From NCBI RefSeq assembly GCF_900111325.1, contig NZ_FOGW01000011.1:51259-115258 (forward strand): DNA of 64,000 nt. The letters run 5' to 3'. The translations under genes were made by a program, and so were the position numbers. This stretch comes from Lachnobacterium bovis. Lineage in GTDB: Bacteria > Bacillota > Clostridia > Lachnospirales > Lachnospiraceae. Within the stretch, counting starts at the first letter, position 1; each line of letters starts with the position of its first letter. Positions 52,601 to 64,000 of this stretch are shown here, in pieces. The notes beneath the pieces are model-generated. The model did not search any database. It saw nothing but the letters and a program-made list of their open reading frames with translations, and was not told the origin of the DNA.

Positions 52601-53621
52601 CTTACCAAACGGTAGACCACTTGATATTGTATTAAATCCATTAGGTGTACCTTCGCGTATGAACATTGGACAGGTCCTAGAAATTCACTTATCTCTTGCT
52701 GCTAAAGCACTTGGCTTTAACATTGAAACACCGGTATTTGACGGTGCAAACGAAGAGGATATCGGAGATATTCTTGAAGTGGCAAATGATTATGTAAACT
52801 GGCCATTCAATAGAGAAGAAGCTGAAGAATGGGCTGAAAAAGAAGGAAAGAGCGTTGAAGATTTCGATGGAATCTTTATTGAAAAATATAATGATATATT
52901 AAGACCGGAAGTTATTGATTACTTATACACAAACAGAGCTCATAGAGAGTTATGGAGAGGCGTTCCACTTTCTAGAGATGGTAAAGTTCAACTTAGAGAT
53001 GGACGTACAGGTGAGTTCTTTGATGGTAAAGTAACAATTGGACACATGCATTATTTGAAACTCCATCACTTAGTTGATGATAAGATTCATGCGCGTTCAA
53101 CAGGACCATATTCATTAGTTACTCAACAGCCATTAGGTGGTAAAGCACAATTCGGTGGACAGAGATTTGGAGAAATGGAGGTTTGGGCTCTAGAAGCATA
53201 TGGAGCTGCCTATACATTACAAGAAATCTTAACTGTTAAATCTGATGATGTTGTTGGTCGTGTTAAGACATATGAAGCAATTATAAAAGGTGACAATATT
53301 CCTGAACCAGGTATCCCAGAGTCATTCAAAGTACTTCTTAAAGAATTACAAGCTCTTGGTCTTGACGTTAAGTTGTTAGACGAAGGACGTAATGAAGTAC
53401 AGCTTATGGAAACTAGCGAGTATGGAAACACTGATCTTAATGCAATTATAGGGAATGATAAGAACTTTGCATTTGAGAATCAAGAGTCATTTGAAGAACA
53501 TGGCTTTACAAAACAAGAATTTGATTCTGAAAAAGAAGAGTTAGTCAATATAGAAGATACTGATGATGAACAACTAGATGATGCATTTGATGATTCACTA
53601 GATGTTTCAGACCTTGAGTAG
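49680..53621 (+). CDS. rpoB: DNA-directed RNA polymerase subunit beta
   Basis: A 1313-residue beta subunit. Visible landmarks are [20 protein letters not shown] at the N-terminus, the rifampicin region [20 protein letters not shown] then [20 protein letters not shown] (all known contact residues as in sensitive enzymes), [41 protein letters not shown] and the C-terminal [20 protein letters not shown], followed by an acidic tail. ATG 49680 behind GAGAGGTGA is chosen over ATG 49650. It has its own promoter because glycosyltransferase genes separate it from rplL. Confidence 0.98.
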   Translation: MEKNRLRPVKAGKGMRMSYSRQKEVLEMPNLIEVQKDSYQWFLDEGLKEAFSDISPITDYSGHLSLDFVGFTLCEDDVKYTIPECKERDATYAAPLKVKVRLHNKETDEINEHEIFMGDLPLMTETGTFVINGAERVIVSQLVRSPGIYYGIDHDKVGKELFSCTVIPNRGAWLEYETDSNDVFNVRVDRTRKVPITVFIRALGVGTNQQILELFGEEPKILASFEKDPTITEKDPQGSYEGGLLELYKKIRPGEPLSVDSAESLISSMFFDARRYDLAKVGRYKFNKKLALKNRISGQVLAENVTDPSTGEFIAEKGDVVTRELADEIQNAAVPYVWIQTETRNVKVLSSMMVDITKWVPEIENPEELGIKELVYYPALIQLLEQDDDSMSKIERIKANINDLIPKHITKEDIFASINYNMHLEWGCGKDDDIDHLGNRRIRAVGELLQNQYRIGLSRLERVVRERMTTQDIETISPQSLINIKPVTAAVKEFFGSSQLSQFMDQNNPLSEITHKRRLSALGPGGLSRDRAGFEVRDVHYSHYGRMCPIETPEGPNIGLINSLASYARINEYGFVEAPYRKIDKSDPENPRVTDEVVYMTADEEDNYHVAQANEKLDEEGHFVRNSVSGRYREETQEYDKSMFDYMDVSPKMVFSVATAMIPFLQNDDANRALMGSNMQRQAVPLLTTEAPAVGTGMETKASVDSGDSVVAKASGVVLSSESNRIVVKEDDGNRREYVLTKFSRSNQSNCYNQRPIVFKGDRVEAGEVIADGPSTSNGELGLGKNPLIGFMTWEGYNYEDAVLLSEKLVQNDVYTSVHLEEYESESRDTKLGPEEITRDVPGVGEDALKDLDERGIIRVGAEVRAGDILVGKVTPKGETELTAEERLLRAIFGEKAREVRDTSLKVPHGEYGIVVDAKVFTRENGDELPPGVNQSVRIYIAQKRKISVGDKMAGRHGNKGVVSRVLPVEDMPFLPNGRPLDIVLNPLGVPSRMNIGQVLEIHLSLAAKALGFNIETPVFDGANEEDIGDILEVANDYVNWPFNREEAEEWAEKEGKSVEDFDGIFIEKYNDILRPEVIDYLYTNRAHRELWRGVPLSRDGKVQLRDGRTGEFFDGKVTIGHMHYLKLHHLVDDKIHARSTGPYSLVTQQPLGGKAQFGGQRFGEMEVWALEAYGAAYTLQEILTVKSDDVVGRVKTYEAIIKGDNIPEPGIPESFKVLLKELQALGLDVKLLDEGRNEVQLMETSEYGNTDLNAIIGNDKNFAFENQESFEEHGFTKQEFDSEKEELVNIEDTDDEQLDDAFDDSLDVSDLE

Positions 53622-53636
53622 AAGGGAGTATTATAA

Positions 53637-56600
53637 ATGCCAGATATAAAAGAAGAAATGAATCAAGCAGTACAATTTGATGCAATTCAGATTGGTTTGG
53701 CTTCTCCAGAAAAGATTAGAGAATGGTCACATGGTGAAGTTAAGAAACCAGAGACAATTAACTATAGAACACTTAAACCTGAAAAAGATGGTTTATATTG
53801 TGAAAAAATCTTTGGACCAACAAAAGACTGGGAATGTCATTGTGGTAAATACAAAAAGATTAGATATAAAGGTGTTGTATGTGATAGATGTGGTGTAGAA
53901 ATTACAAAGGCCAGCGTTCGTAGAGAGCGCATGGGCCACATCGAACTTGCAGCCCCAGTATCACACATTTGGTATTTCAAAGGTATCCCTTCAAGAATGG
54001 GACTTATCTTAGATTTATCACCAAGAGTTCTTGAAAGAGTATTATATTTTGCTGCATACGTAGTATTAGATGCAGGTGATACAAACCTTTCATATAAACA
54101 AATTTTAACAGAAGCAGATTTCCAGGAAGCAAGAGAACAGTACGGTAGTGCGTTCAGAGCTGGAATGGGTGCAGAAGCAATTAGAGAATTATTAGAGGCT
54201 ATTGACTTAGACGCTGAGTCTGCTGAATTACAAGCAGAACTTGAAGGTGCAACAGGCCAGAAGAGAGCTCGTATTATTAAGAGACTTGAAGTAATTGAAG
54301 CTTTCAGAGAATCAGGAAACCGTCCAGAATGGATGATTATGACTGTAATTCCTGTAATTCCACCAGATTTAAGACCAATGGTACAATTAGATGGTGGTAG
54401 ATTTGCTACATCTGATTTAAATGATTTATATAGAAGAATCATTAACAGAAATAACCGTTTAAGAAGATTATTAGATCTTGGAGCACCAGATATTATCGTT
54501 AGAAACGAAAAGCGAATGCTTCAGGAAGCAGTTGATGCATTAATTGATAACGGTAGAAGAGGTCGTCCTGTAACAGGCCCTGGTAACAGAGCACTTAAAT
54601 CTTTATCTGATATGTTAAAAGGTAAAGGTGGACGTTTCCGTCAAAACTTATTAGGTAAACGTGTTGATTACTCAGGACGTTCCGTTATTTGTGTAGAACC
54701 TAAATTGAAGATTTATCAATGTGGTTTACCAAAAGAAATGGCAATTGAATTATTCAAACCATTTGTTATGAAAGAATTAGTATCTAATGGTACAGCTCAT
54801 AATATTAAATCTGCTAAGAAAATGGTAGAAAGACTTCAGACAGAAGTATGGGATGTGCTTGAAGATGTAATTAAAGAGCATCCAGTTATGTTAAACCGTG
54901 CTCCTACACTTCATAGATTAGGTATTCAGGCATTCGAACCTGTATTAGTTGAAGGTAAAGCAATCAAACTTCATCCATTAGTATGTACAGCGTTCAACGC
55001 CGATTTCGATGGTGATCAGATGGCCGTGCATTTACCATTATCAGTAGAAGCACAATCTGAATGTAGATTTATGTTATTATCACCTAACAACTTATTAAAA
55101 CCTTCTGATGGTGGATTAGTAGCTGTTCCATCACAGGATATGATTTTAGGTTTGTATTATTTAACAATGCGTAAACTTGCAGATTACTCAAATGATAAGT
55201 CAATCAAAGCAGTATCTGATAAAGTTTATACAGATATTGAAGAAATTAAATCTTTAGTTGAACCAAAGAATGCTAATGAAGATGCAGAATTAGGATTATA
55301 TGATTACATTTGGTTCGAAGATGTAGAAGATAATAATAGAAAAGTTTTATGTAAACCAATTGATTTAATTGGATATAGATACGGTAGCATGAATCAAGCT
55401 TACCTTGCATATGAGAACAAAGAAATTACATTACACCAGACAATTTATGTTTACAGAACAGCTGTAATGCCAAATGGTGAAAAGATTTCTGGTTTCGTTG
55501 AAACAACTTTAGGTTTATTAATTTTCAACGAAGTAATTCCACAGGATTTAGGTTTTGTAGATAGATCTAACCCTGACGAAGCACTTAAGCTTGAAGTTGA
55601 TTTCCATGTTGGAAAGAAACAAATCAAGAAAATTCTTGAAAAAGTTATCAACATTCATGGCTCAACAAAGACAGCTGAAGTTTTAGATGCTGTTAAGGCA
55701 ATGGGTTATGGCTATTCAACAAGAGCAGCTATGACAGTATCAGTATCTGATATGACAGTGCCACCACAGAAACCACAGATGATTGAAGATGCACAGAATA
55801 CTGTAGATAAGATTTCTAGACAGTATAAACGTGGTTTAATTACAGAAGAAGAAAGATATAAAGAAGTTGTTGAAACATGGAAAGAGACTGATGATGAGTT
55901 GACAAAAGCTCTATTAACAGGACTTGATAAATATAATAACATCTTTATGATGGCCGATTCCGGTGCCCGTGGTTCTGATAAACAGATCAAACAGCTTGCT
56001 GGTATGCGTGGTTTGATGGCTGATACAACAGGTAAAACAATTGAGTTGCCTATCAAATCGAACTTCCGTGAAGGTCTAGACGTATTGGAGTACTTCATGT
56101 CGGCACATGGTGCTCGTAAAGGACTTTCAGATACAGCTTTGCGTACAGCCGATTCAGGATACTTAACACGTCGAATGGTTGACGTTTCACAACACATGAT
56201 AGTTCGTGAATCAGATTGTTGTGAAGGAACTGGAAGAGAAATTCCAGGTATGTATGTTTCAGCATTTATGGATGGAAAAGAAGAGATTGAATCACTTCAA
56301 GATCGTATTACAGGTAGATTTGCATGTGAAAACATTGTAGACAAAGATGGTAATATCATCGTAAAAGCAAACCATATGATTACTCCACTTAGAGCACAAG
56401 AAGTTATTTCTAAGGGTGTTGGAAAAGATGGTGAACCAATCAAAGAAGTTAAGATTCGTACAATCTTAACTTGTAGATCACACATGGGTGTGTGTGCTAA
56501 ATGTTATGGTGCTAATATGGCTACTGGTCAGGCAGTTCAAGTTGGTGAAGCAATTGGTATTATTGCTGCTCAATCAATTGGTGAGCCTGGTACACAGCTT

Positions 56601-57434
56601 ACAATGCGTACATTCCATACTGGTGGTGTAGCCGGAAACGATATTACACAAGGTCTTCCTCGTGTCGAGGAAATTTTTGAAGCGCGTAAGCCTAAGGGAT
56701 TAGCTATTATTACTGAAATTCCAGGTATTGCGACAATAAAAGATACTAAGAAAAAACGTGAAGTTATCGTTACAGATACAGAATCTGGAGATACAAAGAC
56801 ATATTTAATTCCTTACGGATCACATATTAAGATTTCAGACGGTCAAAGACTTGAAGCGGGTGATGAATTAACAGAAGGTTCAGTAAACCCACATGATATT
56901 CTTAAGATTAAAGGTGTAAGAGCTGTACAGGATTATATGTTAAGAGAAGTTCAAAGAGTTTACCGTCTACAAGGTGTAGATATTAACGATAAACATATAG
57001 AAGTTCTTGTACGTCAGATGTTACAGAAAGTAAGAATCGAAAATCCAGGAGATTCTGATTTATTACCAGGAATCATGGTTGACTCACTTGATTTCTTAGA
57101 GTTAAATGAGAAATTAGAAGAAGAAGGTAAAGAATTAGCTGAAGGATCACAAGTATTACTTGGTATTACAAAAGCTTCTTTAGCAACAAATTCATTCTTA
57201 TCAGCTGCTTCATTCCAGGAGACAACAAAGGTTCTTACAGATGCTGCAATTAAGGGTAAAATTGATCCATTAATTGGTATGAAAGAAAATGTATTGATTG
57301 GTAAACTTGTTCCAGCTGGTACAGGTATGAAGAGATACAGAGACGTTAGATTAGATAGTGAAATTTCTGAGGATGAGGAGATTTTATTTGACGATCAAAA
57401 TGTAGCTGCATTCGATACAAATTCTGAAGAATAA
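53637..57434 (+). CDS. rpoC: DNA-directed RNA polymerase subunit beta'
   Basis: A 1265-residue beta' subunit starting 15 bp after rpoB. The first zinc site is [20 protein letters not shown], the catalytic loop is [12 protein letters not shown] with its three magnesium-binding aspartates, the second zinc site uses [13 protein letters not shown], and the trigger-loop region includes [17 protein letters not shown]. The length is typical of Firmicutes without large lineage inserts. A double terminator follows. Confidence 0.98.
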   Translation: MPDIKEEMNQAVQFDAIQIGLASPEKIREWSHGEVKKPETINYRTLKPEKDGLYCEKIFGPTKDWECHCGKYKKIRYKGVVCDRCGVEITKASVRRERMGHIELAAPVSHIWYFKGIPSRMGLILDLSPRVLERVLYFAAYVVLDAGDTNLSYKQILTEADFQEAREQYGSAFRAGMGAEAIRELLEAIDLDAESAELQAELEGATGQKRARIIKRLEVIEAFRESGNRPEWMIMTVIPVIPPDLRPMVQLDGGRFATSDLNDLYRRIINRNNRLRRLLDLGAPDIIVRNEKRMLQEAVDALIDNGRRGRPVTGPGNRALKSLSDMLKGKGGRFRQNLLGKRVDYSGRSVICVEPKLKIYQCGLPKEMAIELFKPFVMKELVSNGTAHNIKSAKKMVERLQTEVWDVLEDVIKEHPVMLNRAPTLHRLGIQAFEPVLVEGKAIKLHPLVCTAFNADFDGDQMAVHLPLSVEAQSECRFMLLSPNNLLKPSDGGLVAVPSQDMILGLYYLTMRKLADYSNDKSIKAVSDKVYTDIEEIKSLVEPKNANEDAELGLYDYIWFEDVEDNNRKVLCKPIDLIGYRYGSMNQAYLAYENKEITLHQTIYVYRTAVMPNGEKISGFVETTLGLLIFNEVIPQDLGFVDRSNPDEALKLEVDFHVGKKQIKKILEKVINIHGSTKTAEVLDAVKAMGYGYSTRAAMTVSVSDMTVPPQKPQMIEDAQNTVDKISRQYKRGLITEEERYKEVVETWKETDDELTKALLTGLDKYNNIFMMADSGARGSDKQIKQLAGMRGLMADTTGKTIELPIKSNFREGLDVLEYFMSAHGARKGLSDTALRTADSGYLTRRMVDVSQHMIVRESDCCEGTGREIPGMYVSAFMDGKEEIESLQDRITGRFACENIVDKDGNIIVKANHMITPLRAQEVISKGVGKDGEPIKEVKIRTILTCRSHMGVCAKCYGANMATGQAVQVGEAIGIIAAQSIGEPGTQLTMRTFHTGGVAGNDITQGLPRVEEIFEARKPKGLAIITEIPGIATIKDTKKKREVIVTDTESGDTKTYLIPYGSHIKISDGQRLEAGDELTEGSVNPHDILKIKGVRAVQDYMLREVQRVYRLQGVDINDKHIEVLVRQMLQKVRIENPGDSDLLPGIMVDSLDFLELNEKLEEEGKELAEGSQVLLGITKASLATNSFLSAASFQETTKVLTDAAIKGKIDPLIGMKENVLIGKLVPAGTGMKRYRDVRLDSEISEDEEILFDDQNVAAFDTNSEE

Positions 57435-57471
57435 AATTTAAACTACAGTATAGATATAGTAATTTATAGAA

Positions 57472-57559
57472 GAGACTCCTTATTAGAAAGTAAATCTAAT
57501 AAGGAGTCTCAAATTTTATAAAATTTTAAGATTAGGTGTTTTAATCACCTAATTTTTTT
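57472..57559 (+). terminator. double terminator after rpoC
   Basis: A perfect 16-bp stem, GAGACTCCTTATTAGA (57472-57487) with its complement (57495-57510), lacks a T run. It is followed by TTAGGTG (57532-57538) / CACCTAA (57546-57552) with TTTTTTT. Confidence 0.9.
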
Positions 57560-57800
57560 ATAAAAAACATTAAAGTCGAAATGTTGTGTAAAAACTATAA
57601 TTTGTTGTATTTGTAGTGTTCTTTAATAGTATATGGGATTTTATTGAATACGAAAAATAATATAATGTAAATAATAATGTAAAAAGATTTATATTAGATT
57701 ATGGATGTGAAAGAATGAATTTTATTTCATGAAGATTTTGTATATAAATGATAAATAGTATAAAAAAAATATAAAAACGAATATAAAAATATAAATGTAC
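57560..57800. other. AT-rich intergenic region before rpsL
   Basis: About 240 bp of AT-rich DNA between the rpoC terminators and the rpsL promoter. I see no gene, riboswitch or repeat in it. Confidence 0.5.
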
Positions 57801-57829
57801 TTGACTTTTTTTTTGAGTAAATATATACT
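57801..57829 (+). promoter_or_regulatory. rpsL (str operon) promoter
   Basis: TTGACT (57801-57806), 17-nt spacer and TATACT (57824-57829). Confidence 0.82.
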
Positions 57830-57881
57830 GTAATAGTGTGTATTAAATTACACATTGAAAAGATTATAGGAGGTGAAAATA

Positions 57882-58301
57882 ATGCCAACATTTAACCAGT
57901 TAGTAAGAAAAGGACGTAAGACTACAACTAAAAAGTCTACTGCACCAGCACTTCAGAGAAGTTATAACTCTTTACAGAAAAAATCTGTAGCTAATTCTTC
58001 TCCACAAAAACGTGGTGTATGTACAGCTGTTAAAACAGCTACTCCTAAAAAACCTAACTCAGCTCTTAGAAAAATTGCCAGAGTTCGTCTTTCAAACGGT
58101 ATTGAAGTTACTTCATATATCCCAGGTGAGGGACACAACTTACAGGAACATAGCGTTGTTTTAATTCGTGGTGGTAGAGTAAAGGATTTACCAGGTACAC
58201 GTTACCACGTAATCAGAGGTACACTTGATACAGCAGGTGTTGCTGATAGAAGACAAGCTCGTTCTAAATATGGTGCTAAGAGACCAAAAGCTTCTAAATA
58301 A
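57882..58301 (+). CDS. rpsL: 30S ribosomal protein S12
   Basis: A 139-residue S12 beginning [18 protein letters not shown], with [17 protein letters not shown] and [17 protein letters not shown], where the lysines that confer streptomycin sensitivity when unmutated are both K. ATG 57882 with AGGAGGTGA upstream is the start; the GTG at 57873 lies inside that ribosome binding site. Confidence 0.98.
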   Translation: MPTFNQLVRKGRKTTTKKSTAPALQRSYNSLQKKSVANSSPQKRGVCTAVKTATPKKPNSALRKIARVRLSNGIEVTSYIPGEGHNLQEHSVVLIRGGRVKDLPGTRYHVIRGTLDTAGVADRRQARSKYGAKRPKASK

Positions 58302-58462
58302 TTTTATTTAAGTAAGCAATAGTATTATATTATTTACAAGCAATAGTCTCACAAACAGAACTAAAGGTTTAGTGTTGGGATTGCCCGTAAGGGATTTTCA
58401 CATGAAGATAAATATTCCGCACGAACACATTAGAAAGACACATGTGAGTACCGTTGAATTAA

Positions 58463-58987
<525 letters not shown>

Positions 58988-59109
58988 TTTTAGGACGTTT
59001 GTTAATTACTTAATTAAGTTGAGTGATAATTCTGTGATTAAATCTTTATGGTTTAATCACAGGCTTTATGTTATGTAAAGTAGTTAAATAACATTAGGAG
59101 GAAAGAATC

Positions 59110-61227
59110 TTGGCAGGAAGAGAGTATCCACTTGAAAGAACCAGAAATATTGGTATCATGGCTCATATTGATGCTGGTAAAACAACATTAACAGAGCGTA
59201 TCCTTTATTATACTGGTGTAAACTATAAAATTGGTGAAACTCACGAAGGTACAGCTACAATGGACTGGATGGAACAGGAACAAGAGAGAGGTATCACAAT
59301 TACTTCAGCAGCTACAACTTGTCACTGGACATTACAGGATCATGCTAAGCTTAAACCAGGAGCATTAGAGAACCGTATCAATATCATTGATACACCAGGA
59401 CACGTTGATTTTACGGTAGAAGTAGAACGTTCACTTCGTGTACTTGATGGTGCTGTTGGTGTGTTTGATGCTAAAGGTGGTGTAGAGCCACAGTCTGAGA
59501 ACGTTTGGCGTCAAGCTGATACATACAATGTACCACGTATGGCATTCGTTAACAAGATGGACATTTTAGGTGCTGATTTCTACAATACAGTAGATGAAAT
59601 CGGTACAAAACTTGGTAAAAATGCCGTTGTAATCCAATTACCAATCGGTAAAGAAGATTACTTTGAAGGAATTATTGACTTATTTGAAATGGAAGCTTAC
59701 ATCTACAATGATGCTAAGGGTGAAGATATTTCAATTGTTGAAATTCCAGAAAATATGAAAGATGAAGCAGAAGCTTATCATCTTGAATTAGTAGAAAAAA
59801 TTTGCGAATTTGACGATGAATTAATGATGAAATATCTTGAAGGTGAAGAACCATCAATCGATGAATTAAAAGCAGCACTTCGTCAGGCTACAATCGATAA
59901 TAAAGGTGTACCTGTATGTTGTGGTTCAGCTCATCAGAACAAAGGTATTCAGAAATTAATCGATGCGATCGTTGAATATATGCCAGCTCCAACTGATATT
60001 CCTGATATCAAAGGTGTTGACATGGAAGGTAATGAAATTGAAAGACATTCATCAGATGATGAACCATTCTCTGCATTAGCTTTCAAGATTATGACAGATC
60101 CATTCGTTGGTAAACTCGCATTCTTCCGTGTGTATTCAGGAACAATGAACTCAGGTTCATACGTTCTTAATGCAACTAAGGATAAAAAAGAGCGTGTAGG
60201 TCGTATCTTACAGATGCACGCTAATAAGAGACAGGAAATTGATAAAGTATATGCTGGTGATATCGCTGCAGCTGTTGGATTTAAAACAACAACAACAGGT
60301 GATACAATCTGTGATGAAAAACACCCAGTTATTCTTGAATCAATGGAATTCCCAGAGCCAGTTATTGAATTAGCAATCGAGCCTAAGACAAAAGCTGGAC
60401 AGCAGAAGATGGGAGAAGCTCTTGCTAAATTAGCAGAAGAAGATCCTACATTCCGCGCACATACTGATGAAGAAACAGGACAAACAATCATTGCTGGTAT
60501 GGGTGAGTTACACTTAGATATCATCGTTGATCGTTTATTACGTGAATTCAAAGTAGAAGCTAACGTAGGTGCTCCACAGGTTTCTTACAAAGAAACATTT
60601 ACAAAACCAGTTGATCAAGAGTATAAATATGCTAAACAGTCTGGTGGTCGTGGACAGTACGGACATTGTAAAGTTAAATTTGAGCCAATGGATCCTAACG
60701 GTGAAGACTTATTCAAATTTGAATCAGCTATCGTTGGTGGTGCTATTCCTAAAGAATATATCCCATCAGTTGGTGCTGGTATTGAAGAAGCATCTCAGTC
60801 TGGTATCCTTGCTGGATTCCCAGTACTTGGTATCAAAGCAACAGTTTATGACGGATCATACCATGAAGTCGATTCTTCAGAAATGGCATTCCACATTGCT
60901 GGTTCAATGTGTTTCAAAGAGGCTATGACAAAAGCAGAACCTGCTATTCTTGAGCCAATCATGAAAGTTGAAGTAACAATGCCAGAAGAATACATGGGTG
61001 ATGTAATCGGCGATATTAACTCTCGTCGTGGACGTATCGAAGGTATGGAAGATGTTGGTAATGGTAAGATTGTTAAAGCATATGTTCCATTAGCAGAAAT
61101 GTTTGGATATGCAACAGATCTTCGTTCATCAACACAGGGTCGTGGTAACTACTCTATGTTCTTTGAAAGATATGAACAAGTACCTAAGAGTGTTCAAGAA
61201 AAAATCATTAACTCAAAAGCAAATTAA
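59110..61227 (+). CDS. fusA: elongation factor G
   Basis: A 705-residue translocase GTPase with the G motifs AHIDAGKTT (G1), [11 protein letters not shown] (G2), DTPGHVDF (G3) and NKMD (G4), and the C-terminal domains IV and V ([21 protein letters not shown]). It starts at TTG 59110 behind AGGAGGAAAG; no ATG or GTG gives a plausible N-terminus, so the rare start is genuine. It follows rpsG by 122 bp and precedes tuf. Confidence 0.97.
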   Translation: MAGREYPLERTRNIGIMAHIDAGKTTLTERILYYTGVNYKIGETHEGTATMDWMEQEQERGITITSAATTCHWTLQDHAKLKPGALENRINIIDTPGHVDFTVEVERSLRVLDGAVGVFDAKGGVEPQSENVWRQADTYNVPRMAFVNKMDILGADFYNTVDEIGTKLGKNAVVIQLPIGKEDYFEGIIDLFEMEAYIYNDAKGEDISIVEIPENMKDEAEAYHLELVEKICEFDDELMMKYLEGEEPSIDELKAALRQATIDNKGVPVCCGSAHQNKGIQKLIDAIVEYMPAPTDIPDIKGVDMEGNEIERHSSDDEPFSALAFKIMTDPFVGKLAFFRVYSGTMNSGSYVLNATKDKKERVGRILQMHANKRQEIDKVYAGDIAAAVGFKTTTTGDTICDEKHPVILESMEFPEPVIELAIEPKTKAGQQKMGEALAKLAEEDPTFRAHTDEETGQTIIAGMGELHLDIIVDRLLREFKVEANVGAPQVSYKETFTKPVDQEYKYAKQSGGRGQYGHCKVKFEPMDPNGEDLFKFESAIVGGAIPKEYIPSVGAGIEEASQSGILAGFPVLGIKATVYDGSYHEVDSSEMAFHIAGSMCFKEAMTKAEPAILEPIMKVEVTMPEEYMGDVIGDINSRRGRIEGMEDVGNGKIVKAYVPLAEMFGYATDLRSSTQGRGNYSMFFERYEQVPKSVQEKIINSKAN

Positions 61228-61335
61228 TTTTTTTGAGTATTGAAAAGCTTATAATTATTTACTATAATCACTTATAGTCGATTAAATAAAAATCATGCTC
61301 TTTATAGGGCAGACAAATTAAGGAGGACGTTTAAA

Positions 61336-62523
61336 ATGGCAAAAGCTAAGTTCGAAAGAAGAAAACCACATTGTAACATTGGTACTATTGGTCACGTAGA
61401 TCATGGTAAAACAACATTAACAGCTGCAATTACAAAAGTATTATCTGCAAGAGTAGAAGGTAACGCTGCTGTAGATTTCGCAAATATTGATAAAGCTCCA
61501 GAAGAAAGAGAAAGAGGTATCACTATCTCTACAGCTCACGTTGAGTACGAAACAGATAACAGACACTACGCTCACGTAGACTGTCCTGGACATGCTGATT
61601 ATGTTAAAAACATGATCACTGGTGCTGCTCAGATGGATGGTGCTATCCTTGTAGTAGCTGCTACTGACGGTGTAATGGCTCAGACAAAAGAGCACATCTT
61701 ACTTTCTCGTCAGGTAGGTGTACCATACATCGTTGTATTCTTAAACAAATGTGATATGGTTGATGATCCAGAACTTATCGAATTAGTAGAAATGGAAGTA
61801 ACAGAGCAGTTAGAGGAATATGGTTTCGAAGATTGCCCAATCATCCAAGGATCAGCTTTAAAAGCTCTTGAAGATCCAAACGGAGAATGGGGAGACAAAA
61901 TCATGGAACTTATGTCAACAGTTGATGAGTACATCCCAGATCCAGAACGTGAAACAGATAAACCATTCTTAATGCCTGTAGAAGATATCTTCACAATCAC
62001 AGGTCGTGGTACAGTTGCTACTGGTAGAGTAGAGCGTGGTACATTACATCTTAACGATGAACTTGAAATCTTAGGTGTTAAAGAAGAAGTTGGTAAAACT
62101 GTTGTAACTGGTATCGAAATGTTCCGTAAACAGTTAGATGAAGCTATGGCTGGTGATAACATCGGTGCTTTACTTCGTGGTGTTAACCGTGATCAGATCG
62201 TTAGAGGTCAGGTATTAGCTAAACCAGGTACTGTAACTTGCCACAAGAAATTTACAGCTCAGGTTTACGTATTAACAAAAGATGAAGGTGGTCGTCATAC
62301 TCCATTCTTCAACAACTACCGTCCACAGTTCTACTTCAGAACAACAGACGTTACTGGTGTAATCCAATTACCAGAAGGAACAGAAATGTGCATGCCTGGT
62401 GATAACGTAGAAATGACAATCGAATTAATTCACCCAGTAGCTATGGAGCAAGGTCTTACATTCGCTATCCGTGAAGGTGGTAGAACAGTAGGTTCTGGTC
62501 GTGTAGCTTCAGTTATCGAATAA
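61336..62523 (+). CDS. tuf: elongation factor Tu
   Basis: A 395-residue GTPase that brings aminoacyl-tRNA to the ribosome. GHVDHGKTT (G1), [12 protein letters not shown] (G2), DCPGHADY (G3) and NKCDMVDD (G4) are all present, and the C-terminus is [22 protein letters not shown] lies 10 nt before the ATG. It is the last protein-coding gene before the rRNA operon. Confidence 0.98.
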   Translation: MAKAKFERRKPHCNIGTIGHVDHGKTTLTAAITKVLSARVEGNAAVDFANIDKAPEERERGITISTAHVEYETDNRHYAHVDCPGHADYVKNMITGAAQMDGAILVVAATDGVMAQTKEHILLSRQVGVPYIVVFLNKCDMVDDPELIELVEMEVTEQLEEYGFEDCPIIQGSALKALEDPNGEWGDKIMELMSTVDEYIPDPERETDKPFLMPVEDIFTITGRGTVATGRVERGTLHLNDELEILGVKEEVGKTVVTGIEMFRKQLDEAMAGDNIGALLRGVNRDQIVRGQVLAKPGTVTCHKKFTAQVYVLTKDEGGRHTPFFNNYRPQFYFRTTDVTGVIQLPEGTEMCMPGDNVEMTIELIHPVAMEQGLTFAIREGGRTVGSGRVASVIE

Positions 62524-62555
62524 TTTTTGATTGAAATTGTACTAAACTAGATTAC

Positions 62556-62593
62556 AAAGGTCTTCGAGAAATTTTTCTCGAGGACCTTTTTTG
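62556..62593 (+). terminator. terminator of the str operon
   Basis: AAAGGTC and TCGAGAAA pair with TTTCTCGA and GACCTTT around a few Ts, followed by TTTTTTG. Confidence 0.92.
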
Positions 62594-62660
62594 CGTAGAT
62601 AAAAATAATACTGCCTATATTGAATAATGTTTCGTAGATAGAGTAATGGTCGTGTAGGTA

Positions 62661-62831
62661 GGATATTACTTCATATAAAGAATAATACTGTGCATAAAGA
62701 ATATTACTGCATATAAAGAATAATACTGTGCATAAAGAATAATACTGTGCATAAAGAATAATACTGTGTATAAAGAATAATACTGTGCATAAAGAATAAT
62801 ACTGTGCATAAAAATAATATTGCACATAAAG
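62661..62831. repeat. tandem repeat, nine units of 19 bp
   Basis: Units start near 62661, 62681, 62700, 62719, 62738, 62757, 62776, 62795 and 62813. The consensus is AATAATACTGTGCATAAAG. Units 2, 4, 5 and 7 are identical, while the outer ones diverge, as expected for a slippage-expanded minisatellite. Unit-to-unit spacing is constant with no spacers, so it is not a CRISPR array. Degenerate copies continue on both sides. Confidence 0.92.
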
Positions 62832-63574
62832 AATAATAATATTGTATAGATAAAATAAATTAGCATATAGTGATTTTGCATAGTTGCATGAAATAAATTT
62901 CAATGTATTAGTTTTACACACGTTTATAAAGATAATATTAAAGCATTCAGAAATTTAAAAAATCAACAGATATAAAAAGAAAAATCTAACATAGATAAAA
63001 AGGTCCTACTGGGATAAGGAATTATCAAACAGGAACAAAAGCGTTTCTAATAGGGATAATCGAGAGGGACGTTTAAAGACTTTAGAATACGATAGGATTA
63101 CATGTTATAACGAGCGAAGCTTAATCTATAGAATAGTATGTAAAATGGGACAAAGAAATACAAATAAAGCAAGATAAAAGAGATCTTTGATTTATCCCAT
63201 CTTAGGGATTTCTTCACCACAGGAGCTATAGAATAACGTACGTATATAACATGTTAAAGATTTTAAGAAATTTTTGGAAGTATATTTTAGAAATGTTGCT
63301 ATCTGGTGTAATATAGATAGTATAGAGTGTTGGCGACTATTTAGCAGTTTGATTTAACGAATCTGAAAAATAGATATTATAGATTTTTTAGAAACACTAG
63401 CCATTTTCATCAATTACAATTGAGATGTTTTCGTTTATTTTTATTTGTTGGAAAATAAAAAAATGTAATAATTTCATATAAGTAGATATGTGGAGAACAG
63501 ATTTGCATATAATTTTCTGAAAAAAAGATCAAAACTTAAAAATAAACTTTTTATAAAAAAATCCGCTTAAGCAG
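62832..63574. other. long non-coding AT-rich region upstream of the rRNA operon
   Basis: About 740 bp with no supported gene. The part near 63000-63240 is less AT-rich and could hold a small RNA, but no family is recognisable. The last 100 bp before rrn P1 are rich in A- and T-tracts, as expected for an UP element. Confidence 0.45.
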
Positions 63575-63603
63575 TTGACGAGCGGAAGAAAAAGTGCTAT
63601 TAT
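63575..63603 (+). promoter_or_regulatory. rrn promoter P1
   Basis: TTGACG (63575-63580), 17-nt spacer and TATTAT (63598-63603). The region upstream is A/T-tract rich. Confidence 0.8.
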
Positions 63604-63677
63604 AATCTAGCTGACAGCGAAGTGCTCACAAGCAAAGGAAACTAGCAAGTGAGAAAGACTTCAATCAGACATTTTTC

Positions 63678-63702
63678 GCCAGATGATGGCAAGTTTTTAT
63701 TT
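63678..63702 (+). terminator. weak terminator-like hairpin between rrn P1 and P2
   Basis: GCCA (63678-63681) pairs with TGGC (63687-63690) and is followed by AAGTTTTTATTT. The stem is only 4-5 bp, so it may pause rather than terminate. Confidence 0.35.
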
Positions 63703-63769
63703 AGAAACGATTCGATATAAAGCACCTTGATTGGTAGCAATGAATTGAAAAAATAAAAACAAAAAAGTG

Positions 63770-63798
63770 TTGACAAACACTAAGAAAGGTGATAAGAT
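63770..63798 (+). promoter_or_regulatory. rrn promoter P2
   Basis: TTGACA (63770-63775), 17-nt spacer and TAAGAT (63793-63798). The bases after both start sites share GCTGACA(A)GCGAA. Confidence 0.85.
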
Positions 63799-63830
63799 AT
63801 AGAAGTTGTCGCTGACAAGCGAAACAAAAA

Positions 63831-63846
63831 CTTTGATAACTAAATA
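63831..63846 (+). promoter_or_regulatory. boxA-like rrn antitermination element
   Basis: CTTTGATAACTAAATA resembles the CTTTGAAAACT boxA-type element in leaders of Firmicutes rRNA operons, where NusB/NusG complexes bind. Confidence 0.55.
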
Positions 63847-63979
63847 GTGAAAAACCTTGAAAGATTCTAAAGAGAATTATTCAAGTAATCAAAAGATTAC
63901 ACGAACAGCATCTGAGAGAAGATGCACCTTTAAACAGTAACAAGGAAATTAGCCAAGCTAAGTTCTGAGAATCAAATTT

Positions 63980-64000
63980 TAAAATGAGAGTTTGATCCTG
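63980..64000 (+). rRNA. 16S ribosomal RNA, 5' end only
   Basis: AGAGTTTGATCCTG at 63987-64000 is the universal 16S 5' sequence (E. coli positions 8-21). The mature 5' end should be near 63980. The gene runs out of the window. Confidence 0.97.

Noticed and set aside
53837..54442. 201-codon minus-strand frame inside rpoC
   Set aside because: Antisense shadow of conserved beta' sequence.
62661..62831. Possible CRISPR array
   Set aside because: Units are directly adjacent at a 19-bp period with no unique spacers, and no cas gene is in the window.
62547..62921. Minus-strand frames of 124 and 71 codons with repeated ILYAQYYSLCTVLFF-like segments
   Set aside because: They are the translation of the 19-bp tandem repeat and the tuf terminator. 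The periodic hydrophobic peptide has no ribosome binding site or independent support.

Overview
This window is a low-GC, strongly AT-rich chromosomal segment of a motile anaerobic Firmicute, most likely a member of the Lachnospiraceae. The evidence is AGGAGG-type ribosome binding sites, SigD-type flagellar promoters, the FliW/CsrA pair, short CBir1-like flagellins, a Firmicutes L10 leader, SufCB(DS)U iron-sulfur assembly, and gene order ending in the 5' end of a 16S rRNA gene. Nearly all genes lie on the + strand. The exceptions are bioB, a PutP-type symporter and a FliD-like gene.

Region by region. 1-2.5 kb: a truncated ABC exporter module (two membrane proteins, an ATPase and a membrane-anchored protein of unknown function). 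2.6-4.5 kb: divergent bioB and bioY sharing one BirA-type operator whose two arms each supply a -35 box. 4.6-6.1 kb: a purine (guanine-type) riboswitch before an FAD-dependent dehydrogenase. 6.3-11.5 kb: a methionine/one-carbon operon with a separate MetH reactivation protein, cobalamin-dependent MetH without its own activation domain, and a fused homocysteine methyltransferase/methylene-THF reductase. 11.8-13.3 kb: putP (-). 13.5-18.6 kb: sufC, sufB, a sufD-sufS fusion and sufU behind a promoter with an IscR-like palindrome.

18.8-31.4 kb: late flagellar genes flgM, flgN, two tandem flgK, flgL, fliW, csrA, flaG, fliD, fliS, a FliT-like gene and two flagellin genes. Several SigD (sigma-28) promoters are readable, and both flagellin leaders carry a hairpin with GGA in the loop upstream of the GGA-containing Shine-Dalgarno, the arrangement expected for CsrA control antagonised by FliW. 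31.4-42.5 kb: a glycan island directly behind the flagellins: a CgeB-like glycosyltransferase, a GT2, a Wzx-like flippase, a CDP-glycerol glycerophosphotransferase-like enzyme, LicD, a phosphonopyruvate decarboxylase homologue, a 972-residue double glycosyltransferase, and a convergent FliD-like protein. I infer a flagellin or cell-surface glycan with a phospho- or phosphono-substituent.

43-64 kb: the core gene-expression block rpmG-secE-nusG-rplK-rplA, rplJ-rplL, rpoB-rpoC, rpsL-rpsG-fusA-tuf and the start of an rrn operon with two promoters. Between rplL and rpoB, normally close neighbours, sit two more paralogues of the CgeB-like glycosyltransferase. The first has a promoter of the same TTAA-N15-CGATA form as the flagellin genes, which ties this pair to the flagellar regulon. 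A nine-unit 19-bp tandem repeat lies between tuf and rrn. I see no CRISPR array, no tRNA gene and no intact mobile element.
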